Assembly: GCA_019307165.1 (NCBI GenBank)
Contig: JAFDKD010000177.1
Span: 1-6,454, forward strand
Reading direction: 5' to 3'
Origin: Deltaproteobacteria bacterium
GTDB taxonomy: Bacteria > Desulfobacterota > DSM-4660 > Desulfatiglandales > Desulfatiglandaceae
DNA length: 6,454 bases
Positions 1-5,746 of the stretch are shown one piece after another. Made by a program: the position numbers and the translations under genes. How positions within the stretch are numbered: the stretch's first letter is position 1; the number at the start of each line of letters is the position of its first letter. The notes under the pieces are model-generated. The model saw nothing but the letters and a program-made list of their open reading frames with translations. It did no database searches and was not told the DNA's origin.

Positions 1-1129
1 TGCCGATGATGGTTTTCATGATCTCGGTGGTGCCGGCGTAAATGGTGGATGCACGTATATCTTGATACCACTTGCATATGGCATACTCTTCCATATACCC
101 ATAACCGCCGTGCAACTGCACGCAGTGGGCCGCCACACGGTTTGCCATCTCGGCGAGCCACCACTTGGCCATGGAGACTTTTTTGATAATCTCCTTTCCT
201 TCAATATGATCCGCGAGAAGATCATCCACAAAGGTTCGTCCAAGTTCTATCTCCGTGGCCATCTCAACGAGTTTAAAGGTGTTGTGCTGAAATTGTCCGA
301 TGGGCTGTCCAAAGGCCTCCCGTTCCTTACAGTACCGGACAGTCAGGTCCAACATGGCCTCTGCAGCCGCCTGGCACTGGAGGACAACGACAAGACGCTC
401 CTGTTGCAGCTTGTACATGAGATAACTGAATCCCTGACCTTCCTCCCCGATCAAATTGTCCTTAGGTACGCGGCAATCCTCAAAGTAGAGCTCTGCCGTA
501 TCCGCACTGTTCATGCCCATTTTTTTAAGCTTTTGGCCTTTAACGAAACCGGGCGTCCCCGCCTCCACTGCGATGAGGCTTATTCCCTTATGGGCCGGCA
601 CGGCTTTTGTATCCGTTTTACAGACCACAATGACCAGATCGCAGCAGATCCCGTTTGAAATGAAGGTCTTCTGACCGTTGAGCACATAGGCGTCTCCATC
701 CCTATCGGCCTTGGTCCGGATCGCCTGTAAATCGGAACCCGTGCCCGGTTCCGTCATGGCAACGGCCAGGAGGATGTCTCCCGTGGCGCTACCGGGAAGC
801 CAGCGTTTTTTCTGTTCCTCCGAACCGAAAGAATGGATATACGGGGCGATAATATCGCTGTGCAGCGGTACTTGAAGCCCATCTGCCCTTGCCCGGGTCA
901 GTTCCTCGATCATAATGGCGGAATATTCGAATCCGACTTCAGATCCGCCGTACTTCTCTTCAAGCCAGGGACAGAGGAACCCCTGCTCCGCAAACTGCTT
1001 CCAGGCGCTGCGAGGGATCTCCCTTTTCTCTTCCCATTCTTCGAGATGGGGTACGATCTCGTTCCGGACATATTTCCGGAATGTTTCCCTGAAAATCTGG
1101 TGTTCCTCACCATAAATATCTCTGCTCAT
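1..1129 (-). CDS. Acyl-CoA dehydrogenase, LCAD/IVD-like (3' end cut by window edge)
   Basis: FAD-dependent acyl-CoA dehydrogenase that introduces an alpha-beta double bond into an acyl-CoA and passes electrons to electron-transfer flavoprotein in the cytoplasm. The frame reads from ATG at 1129 through 376 codons without a stop; family members are about 380-390 residues, so only a few to a dozen are missing. Seen: N-terminal helical domain (about 1-120), flavin/substrate motif AMTEPGTGSD (124-133), beta domain to about 230, then the C-terminal helical domain with REAFGQPIGQFQ (270-281) and QLHGGYGYMEEY (338-349). The usual catalytic Glu of the YEGT motif is Ala365 (YAGTTEIMK); Glu244 in LQQERL sits where long-chain and isovaleryl-CoA dehydrogenases keep their base. 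A GGAG lies 3 bases before the start, a little close. It starts 22 bases after livF and is probably the last visible gene of the operon. The family call is very secure; substrate chain length is not known. Confidence 0.96.
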   Translation of the reverse strand, partial: MSRDIYGEEHQIFRETFRKYVRNEIVPHLEEWEEKREIPRSAWKQFAEQGFLCPWLEEKYGGSEVGFEYSAIMIEELTRARADGLQVPLHSDIIAPYIHSFGSEEQKKRWLPGSATGDILLAVAMTEPGTGSDLQAIRTKADRDGDAYVLNGQKTFISNGICCDLVIVVCKTDTKAVPAHKGISLIAVEAGTPGFVKGQKLKKMGMNSADTAELYFEDCRVPKDNLIGEEGQGFSYLMYKLQQERLVVVLQCQAAAEAMLDLTVRYCKEREAFGQPIGQFQHNTFKLVEMATEIELGRTFVDDLLADHIEGKEIIKKVSMAKWWLAEMANRVAAHCVQLHGGYGYMEEYAICKWYQDIRASTIYAGTTEIMKTIIG

Positions 1130-1151
1130 TTGCTCCTTTTCTGGATGGAAA

Positions 1152-1946
1152 CTAGCTGAGCCACCGCTTCCGCCGCTTATAATGCTTCACCTCCTTGTAG
1201 CTCTTTCTCTTCCCGATATCGCTCAGTCCAAGGTAAAACTCCTTGATGTCCTCATTGTCCTTCAACTGCGTTGAGAGGCCGTCCATGACGATTCTGCCGT
1301 TCTCCATCACATAGGCGTGCTCTGATATCCTTAAAGCCATCCTTGCATTCTGCTCTACGAGGAGGATCGATGTTTTTTCGTCCGCGTTGATCTGCTTGAT
1401 GATTCGAAATATTTCCCTGACCAGGATGGGGCTCAATCCCAGGGAGGGCTCGTCGAGAAGCATGATCCTGGGACGGGCCATCAGGGCCCGCCCCAGCACG
1501 AGCATCTGCCGTTCTCCACCCGAGATATATCCGCTGGTTCTGTTCTTCAGCGTAAGCAACTTGGGGAAGTATTCATAGATCTTCTCCATGTCTTTCCGGA
1601 CCTGTGGCGAGTCGGAGCGGATATAGGCCCCCAGTTTCAGGTTCTTCTCGACCGTGAGGTGCTCGAAGATCAATCCCCCTTCCATGACCTGGACGATCCC
1701 CAGCCTGACGATTTCATCCGGGCTCTTCCGGTCGATCCTTTGGTCATCGAGCCTGATGTTCCCATCCGTGACCTCCCCGAGCTCCGTTTTCAGGAGCCCG
1801 GAGATGGCCTTGAGTGTTGTGGTCTTCCCGGCGCCGTTGCCTCCCAGGAGGGCCACGATCTTCCCGTCGTCCAACTTGAGGGAGACCCCTTTCAAGACCA
1901 GGATCACGTTGCTGTAAATGACCTCGATGTTGTTCAGGCTAAGCAT
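1152..1946 (-). CDS. livF: LivF-type ABC transporter ATP-binding protein
   Basis: Cytoplasmic ATPase subunit of a branched-chain amino acid type (HAAT) importer, expected to pair with LivG and drive the LivH/LivM channel. The 264 residues show Walker A GGNGAGKT (35-42), the LivF-style Q-loop region VMEGGLIF (87-94, Glu in place of the usual Gln), signature ISGGERQML (141-149), Walker B IMLLDEP (161-167), D-loop SLGLSP (168-173) and LLVEQN (195-200) where many ABC proteins have the switch His; these Q-loop and switch variants are normal for LivF. After the usual LivF ending (EFYLGL, 236-241) there is an extra tail of about 23 residues with ten Lys/Arg, ending KRRKRWLS. The start at 1946 is preceded by AGAGGAG with a 4-base spacer; an out-of-frame ATG lies 4 bases upstream. 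It begins 15 bases after the small lipoprotein gene and is followed by the dehydrogenase. The transported substrate may not be an amino acid, so the symbol is at family level. Confidence 0.96.
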   Translation of the reverse strand: MLSLNNIEVIYSNVILVLKGVSLKLDDGKIVALLGGNGAGKTTTLKAISGLLKTELGEVTDGNIRLDDQRIDRKSPDEIVRLGIVQVMEGGLIFEHLTVEKNLKLGAYIRSDSPQVRKDMEKIYEYFPKLLTLKNRTSGYISGGERQMLVLGRALMARPRIMLLDEPSLGLSPILVREIFRIIKQINADEKTSILLVEQNARMALRISEHAYVMENGRIVMDGLSTQLKDNEDIKEFYLGLSDIGKRKSYKEVKHYKRRKRWLS

Positions 1947-1961
1947 ACATCTCCTCTGGGA

Positions 1962-2462
1962 TCATTTCTTCTTTTTGGGCGGGGGCAGGAGCGTCAAGGT
2001 CGCCCGGGCCTTTTTTTCGGACAAGAGCCCGATGGCCTCGATCTGATAGTCTCCCGGCGGCAATGGGGTTGCCTTGGAAAAGTCGGGTTTCATCTTGGCG
2101 TCACTCCAGCCCACCTGAAAAAAGGTCATCAGGATAGCCAGCGGCCCCACCGTGGTTTTGAGGTTCCCCTGATCATCCGCGGCGCCGTTGGCAATGCCCA
2201 CCGGATCGCCTTCGGCCGAGCCTTTGATCTTCACACCCTTGGGTGGAAGCAGGTTCACGACGACCATCTCGCCGGCCTCCCAGCCGGAGCCCGTGACCAC
2301 AATGGGCTTCTTGATCAGGGCCGGCGAAAGGACCGTCTTGTCGGGCGTGAGTGTCAACTTTGCCGAAGAACCGGCTATGCCCAAGGCGGCACAGGCCGAG
2401 AAGATAAGCGCCAGGGCCAGAACTGCCGGAAGCAGAATGGCTGTCCTCTTTTTGTCATACAT
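1962..2462 (-). CDS. Small putative lipoprotein with Ig-like beta-sandwich pattern
   Basis: Not a protein I recognise by name. The 166 residues begin with a basic end and a hydrophobic signal segment (about 8-23), then FSAC with Cys24 as a possible lipidation site; Phe at the -3 position is tolerated but not ideal, so simple secretion or a membrane anchor is also possible. The rest has the pattern of extracellular Ig-like domains: alternating strands, VVTGSGWEAGEMVVVNLLPP (55-74), a polar ADDQGN turn (95-100) and PPGDYQIEAIGLLSEKKARA (135-154). A hydrophobic stretch GPLAILMTFFQVGW (106-119) is odd within such a domain. It ends PPPKKKK. A strong AGGAGG lies 7 bases before the ATG. It sits 33 bases after the solute-binding protein gene and 15 bases before livF, so an extracytoplasmic accessory role in uptake is likely (inference). 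That it is a real gene is supported by its ribosome binding site, signal segment and tight packing. Confidence 0.85.
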   Translation of the reverse strand: MYDKKRTAILLPAVLALALIFSACAALGIAGSSAKLTLTPDKTVLSPALIKKPIVVTGSGWEAGEMVVVNLLPPKGVKIKGSAEGDPVGIANGAADDQGNLKTTVGPLAILMTFFQVGWSDAKMKPDFSKATPLPPGDYQIEAIGLLSEKKARATLTLLPPPKKKK

Positions 2463-2468
2463 ATATAT

Positions 2469-2478
2469 TCCTCCTTTT
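2469..2478 (-). promoter_or_regulatory. Ribosome binding site of the small lipoprotein gene
   Basis: On the minus strand AAAAGGAGG ends at base 2470, seven bases before the ATG at 2462. The spacer is AT-only (AATATAT), which should leave the start open. It is one of the strongest sites in the window and supports this otherwise unrecognised small gene as translated. Confidence 0.8.
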
Positions 2479-2495
2479 GGGCTCGGGGCGTGGGG

Positions 2496-3722
2496 TTAAA
2501 ACTTGCCCAGTTTGACGCAGTCCGGGGCCATGATCCAGTCGGTAATGGGGACCACTGTTCCCCCTTTGACCCTGTATACCCTGACCTGCTTAGTTCCCAG
2601 ACGCGATGTCGGACTGTAGTCGCAAATGCCTGTTATCCCCTGGCCCACGTCTCTGCCCTTCAGCTGTTCAAAGGCCTTCAGCATGGCATCGCCGCCTATT
2701 TTTTTGTAGCCCACTTGCTTGAGGGCGATCTTGAGGCCCTCCTCCACAACCATTCCCGTTGCAATCCCACCCAGGTAGAAAGGATTCATGTCCTCGAGGG
2801 GCTTCTTGCGGTATTTTGTCCAGAGCTTGGCCATGGGGTGCTTGAGGCGTTCCACTCCCCGGAGCTGGGGCGTGACCACGACGGATCCTTCCAGTTCCCT
2901 GGGATACTTGCTGACCCCGACGGTCGACATCAGACCCCATTCGGCGGAGACCATCTGGATTTTCTCGGTCAGGCCCAGGGCATGGGCGTCCCGGATCACA
3001 TTGGTTTGACTGGGGTCCACGCCGCCTATGTAAATATAATTGGCCCCCTCCTTGGCCAGGCGGTTCAGCCATGTGTCATGCTTGAGGGAACCGGTCGGGT
3101 AGAACTCGGGCGGCAGCAGCTTGACCCCCAGCTTTTCGGCGTATTGCGTACCGCCGTTGAGGGCCTGTTTGCCGTAAGCGCCTTCCCAGCTCAAATAACC
3201 CACGGTCGGCTTGCCGGGCTTGCCCTTCTTGTTCCAGTCCTCGACCATCCAGTCCAGGGCCGCGCCGAAGATGTCCTGATAGACGCCCAGCATGAGAAAG
3301 GCACGCCCGATCTTGGCCTGGGCGAAGCCGGCCCCGGAGATAAAGTTGATGTGACGGTCGCGATTGATCAAAGGCCCGAGGGCCTTGGCCAGGCCCGTCT
3401 TGGCGGTGTAGACCACAAGCATCCTGGGCGTCTTGCGATATCTCTGATAAATGGAGATGCCCCGGGCCACGTCGTAGCGGCTGTCCACGGGGACGAAATT
3501 GATCTTGACCCCGTCAACCCCGCCTCGCGCATTGATCTCCTTGACGTAATCCGCATTGCCCAGGGTCATGGGGAGAACCGCTCCGGCGCCCGGTCCGGTC
3601 AGGGGTCCTATGGACAGCCAGGTGGCGGATTTTTCCGCACCCGCCGGCGCCGGCATGGCGGCCAGGGCGAGGAAAAGGAAAAATACGCCCATGAGTCCTG
3701 CCAGTTTCTTCTTTCTTCTCAT
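2496..3722 (-). CDS. Periplasmic solute-binding protein of HAAT ABC transporter (LivK-like, Peripla_BP_6)
   Basis: Captures the substrate in the periplasm and delivers it to the LivH/LivM channel. The ATG at 3722 gives 408 residues, normal for the family; a longer reading from a TTG at 3797 is rejected because the ATG has AAGGAGG 8 bases upstream and begins directly with a signal peptide. Seen: RRKKK basic end, hydrophobic core (7-23), probable cleavage after AGA (27-29). The mature protein has the type I periplasmic fold pattern: IGPLTGPGA (38-46), YVKEINARGGVDGVKINFVP (59-78), the second-lobe start PTVGYLSWEGAYGKQAL (172-188) and ANYIYIGGVDPSQT (227-240). The only two cysteines of the mature protein, Cys367 and Cys402, could form a disulfide. 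The first ligand-loop region differs from the textbook leucine-binding form, so the ligand is unknown; a carboxylate related to the neighbouring acyl-CoA enzymes is plausible (inference). It follows livM after the longest gap in the operon. Confidence 0.94.
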   Translation of the reverse strand: MRRKKKLAGLMGVFFLFLALAAMPAPAGAEKSATWLSIGPLTGPGAGAVLPMTLGNADYVKEINARGGVDGVKINFVPVDSRYDVARGISIYQRYRKTPRMLVVYTAKTGLAKALGPLINRDRHINFISGAGFAQAKIGRAFLMLGVYQDIFGAALDWMVEDWNKKGKPGKPTVGYLSWEGAYGKQALNGGTQYAEKLGVKLLPPEFYPTGSLKHDTWLNRLAKEGANYIYIGGVDPSQTNVIRDAHALGLTEKIQMVSAEWGLMSTVGVSKYPRELEGSVVVTPQLRGVERLKHPMAKLWTKYRKKPLEDMNPFYLGGIATGMVVEEGLKIALKQVGYKKIGGDAMLKAFEQLKGRDVGQGITGICDYSPTSRLGTKQVRVYRVKGGTVVPITDWIMAPDCVKLGKF

Positions 3723-3730
3723 AATTTGTC

Positions 3731-3737
3731 CCTCCTT
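3731..3737 (-). promoter_or_regulatory. Ribosome binding site fixing the solute-binding protein start
   Basis: AAGGAGG on the minus strand lies 8 bases before the ATG at 3722. It decides in favour of this start over the in-frame TTG at 3797, which would overlap the end of livM and place 25 non-signal residues before the signal peptide. Confidence 0.85.
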
Positions 3738-3768
3738 GTTTGGGTTGGTTATTCCCGTGTTGCCTGCC

Positions 3769-3810
3769 AACGGTAGCAATCCGTTTTCCCAAATCAATAG
3801 GCAAACGGAT
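3769..3810 (-). promoter_or_regulatory. Overlapping inverted repeats between livM and the solute-binding protein gene
   Basis: An exact 8-base inverted repeat, ATCCGTTT (3803-3810) and AAACGGAT (3779-3786) on the minus strand, spans the livM stop codon at 3794-3796. With one mismatch the stem gains two more G-C pairs, leaving a 10-base loop. The downstream arm can instead pair with CCGTT at 3769-3773 (AACGG at 3781-3785, 7-base loop), so the two stems exclude each other. No run of T follows either stem, so it is not a normal intrinsic terminator. It may protect or separate the binding-protein message so that more of that protein is made (inference); chance is possible for stems this short. 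Confidence 0.45.
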
Positions 3811-4843
3811 ATATCCTGTATGAAGCCTTGAAGATCTCCCAGCGATGGGCCAGCCCCCGGGGCTCAAAGATAAGAAAACAAATCAGGATGATCCCGAAGG
3901 CCATGGTCCCGATGGACGCGGCCGGGGCAATCCCCAGCCAGGGAAATGCCTCGCCCAGGAGCGGGGAGCCGAACATGACCAATTCGTCCAGAAGCCGGAA
4001 GGAGATGACCCCGAAGAAGACCCCGGGGATACTGCCCATGCCGCCGATGATGATCATGCCCACGTACCAGAGGGCCTCAAATATGTTGAACTGCTCGGGA
4101 TGGACGACCATGAGCAGGTGACCGTAAAGGGAACCGGCCACCCCGGCGTAAAAGCAGGAAATAAAGAAGGCCAGGAGTTTGTAATAAAAGAGGTTGATAC
4201 CCATGACCTCGGCGGCCAGGTCGTTGTCGCGGATGGCCACAAAGGCCCTCCCGATATTGCTCCTGACCAGGTTTCGGGCGGCAAAGGTCATGATGACCAT
4301 GACAGTCACGATGAGGAAATACATACTCTCGGGGGTGTCCAGGGATATGGGGCCAAGCTCGGGCGGCATGATGTTCATGCCCTCATCCCTCCCGGTAATG
4401 GGAATGCGGAGGATGAGCCACATGACCACAAAATGAATGGCCATGGTGGCCATGGCCATGTAAAACCCCTTTATCCGCACGGAGGGGGCCCCGCCGATAA
4501 GGCCGACCAGGCCGGCGCCCACACCGGCCAGGGGCAGGGCCAGCCAGAAGCTGAGGCCGTAGTGGAGGGTCAGGATGCCGGAGGTATAGGCCCCCACGGC
4601 CATGAAGGCGGGCTGCCCGAAGGAGATCTGTCCGCAGTACCCGCTGACGATCTGGAGACCCATGACCGTGATGATGGTGATGCTCAGGGTGTTGATCAGA
4701 TTGATGATATAATGAGAAAAAAGGAAGGGGGACAAGTAGAGCAGCAACAGTGCCCCGATGAGAACCGCCCAGTGCTGTCGCGTCCTCAGGATGGCCATGT
4801 CCTGGGTGTACTTCTTGTCAAAAACCCCGCAGGGACGACGCAT
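3794..4843 (-). CDS. livM: LivM-type branched-chain ABC transporter permease
   Basis: Inner-membrane permease subunit of a HAAT importer, forming the channel with LivH. The 349 residues contain about nine hydrophobic segments (roughly 25-44, 46-66, 74-96, 98-118, 122-146, 174-190, 223-246, 258-285, 308-328). Family marks: SGYCGQISFGQPAFMAVGAY (67-86), the ATPase-contact loop around GRAFVAIRDNDLAAEVMGI (198-216), IIIGGMGSIPGVFFG (264-278) and the ending FEPRGLAHRW (326-335). The start at 4843 lies one base after the LivH stop (TGA T ATG), with AAGGA inside the end of livH as ribosome binding site, so translation is probably coupled. A later Met16 is a possible start but has a weaker site; the first 16 residues are not membrane-like. 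The cytoplasmic and loop sequence gives no clue to substrate. The family call is secure and the symbol reflects homology only. Confidence 0.95.
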   Translation of the reverse strand: MRRPCGVFDKKYTQDMAILRTRQHWAVLIGALLLLYLSPFLFSHYIINLINTLSITIITVMGLQIVSGYCGQISFGQPAFMAVGAYTSGILTLHYGLSFWLALPLAGVGAGLVGLIGGAPSVRIKGFYMAMATMAIHFVVMWLILRIPITGRDEGMNIMPPELGPISLDTPESMYFLIVTVMVIMTFAARNLVRSNIGRAFVAIRDNDLAAEVMGINLFYYKLLAFFISCFYAGVAGSLYGHLLMVVHPEQFNIFEALWYVGMIIIGGMGSIPGVFFGVISFRLLDELVMFGSPLLGEAFPWLGIAPAASIGTMAFGIILICFLIFEPRGLAHRWEIFKASYRIYPFAY

Positions 4844-4844
4844 A

Positions 4845-5729
4845 TCAGATCCTTTCTATCCTCACCAGCCCGAAGAGCCCGTAAGGTTTCACCAGAAGAA
4901 TCAGGAGGAGCATGACGTACGGCGCCACCTCCTTGACCCCTCCTCCGACCAGGGGATCAAGGTAGCCCGCGGCCACGCTCTCGAAAATCCCCAGGAAAAG
5001 CCCTGCCAGCAAAGCGCCTGGCAGGGAATCGAGGCCCCCGAAGAGGGCCACGATCAATCCCTTGATTCCCAGCATGGGCAGGGGATGGTAGATGTCCATG
5101 ATGTTGGCCGTGGCCATGCCGGCCACGGCGGCCACCACGGCGGAAAGTATCCAGATGACCGAGAAGATCTTCTCCACTCTGACGCCCGTACTCTGGGCCA
5201 ACTGGTGGTTTTCGGCCGTAGCCAGCATGCCCAGTCCGATCTTGGTGAACTTGAACAGGAGGGCCAAAAGGCCGAAAAGAGCCAGGGAGATGAAGAAACT
5301 GACAACCTGCCCGATGGGCATGTTGAGGGGGCCCCATTCCATGTGCCCGGTCGGCAAAAAGTGCGGGAAGGCCAGCATGTCGCCCTGCAGGATGATGTTG
5401 AGAACGCCGTCCATGACCATGAAAAGGGAGAAGGTGACCAGAAAGGCGGCAAAGAGGGGCTGGCCGATCAGGCGCCTCATGGCCACACGCTCTATGATCA
5501 TGCCCAGAAGGCCGCTGGCCAGGAAGGTCAGGAGAAGTGCCACGACCAGAGGCAATTCCATGAACCCGTAGAAAACATAAAAGAAGATGGCCCCAAAGGC
5601 CAGGAGCTGGCCGTGGGCCAGGCTGGCCACCTCGGTGGCCTTATACACCAGGACGATGCATGCCCCGCACATGGCATACAGGGCGCCCTCCATCAACCCC
5701 AGGACAAAAAGTTGAATAAATTCGCTCAT
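4845..5729 (-). CDS. livH: LivH-type branched-chain ABC transporter permease
   Basis: Inner-membrane permease that pairs with LivM. From the ATG at 5729 it has 294 residues, the usual LivH length, and about eight hydrophobic segments. Family marks: GLMEGALYAMCGACIVLVYK (11-30), the early-helix motif ATEVASLAHGQLLAFGA (31-47), the ATPase-contact loop GLGMLATAENHQLAQSTGV (165-183) and GGLDSLPGALLAGLFLGIFE (231-250), ending KPYGLFG (281-287). An in-frame GTG at 5750 would add seven residues (ICHGGS region) but overlaps the synthetase stop, while GGAGG lies 4 bases before the ATG, so the ATG is preferred. It starts 17 bases after the synthetase gene and touches livM at its end. Its position directly after an acyl-CoA synthetase links transport to CoA activation (inference). 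Confidence 0.95.
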   Translation of the reverse strand: MSEFIQLFVLGLMEGALYAMCGACIVLVYKATEVASLAHGQLLAFGAIFFYVFYGFMELPLVVALLLTFLASGLLGMIIERVAMRRLIGQPLFAAFLVTFSLFMVMDGVLNIILQGDMLAFPHFLPTGHMEWGPLNMPIGQVVSFFISLALFGLLALLFKFTKIGLGMLATAENHQLAQSTGVRVEKIFSVIWILSAVVAAVAGMATANIMDIYHPLPMLGIKGLIVALFGGLDSLPGALLAGLFLGIFESVAAGYLDPLVGGGVKEVAPYVMLLLILLVKPYGLFGLVRIERI

Positions 5730-5733
5730 AGAT

Positions 5734-5738
5734 CCTCC
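5734..5738 (-). promoter_or_regulatory. Ribosome binding site fixing the livH start
   Basis: GGAGG on the minus strand sits four bases before the ATG at 5729, in the 17-base gap after the synthetase stop codon at 5747-5749. It argues against the in-frame GTG at 5750, which lies upstream of this site. Confidence 0.8.
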
Positions 5739-5746
5739 ATGACAAA

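Noticed and set aside
62..658. A 198-codon plus-strand open frame opposite the acyl-CoA dehydrogenase
   Set aside because: The minus-strand frame here encodes a full set of acyl-CoA dehydrogenase motifs, so the plus-strand frame is a shadow.
1191..1200. LivF Q-loop and switch residues differing from the generic ABC consensus (Glu89, VEQN at 197-200) as a sign of an inactive ATPase
   Set aside because: The same variants are usual in LivF proteins such as that of E. coli; Walker A, Walker B and the signature are intact.
1659..3776. A 705-codon open frame on the plus strand, antisense to livF, the lipoprotein gene and the binding-protein gene
   Set aside because: It lies wholly opposite three well-supported genes, has a low-complexity His/Gly/Asp/Gln-rich translation with no recognisable domain, and arises because G/C-ending codons on the minus strand remove stop codons from the opposing frame.
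2496..3797. Longer form of the solute-binding protein from a TTG start
   Set aside because: It would overlap the livM stop and put 25 residues in front of a complete signal peptide; the ATG at 3722 has its own strong ribosome binding site.
3769..3810. Intrinsic transcription terminator between livM and the binding-protein gene
   Set aside because: Inverted repeats are present, but neither stem is followed by a run of T on the minus strand, and the genes clearly belong to one transporter.
4438..4462. Short repeated GGCCATG units inside livM
   Set aside because: They encode the Met/Ala-rich membrane segment MAMATMA in frame and are explained by coding for a hydrophobic helix.
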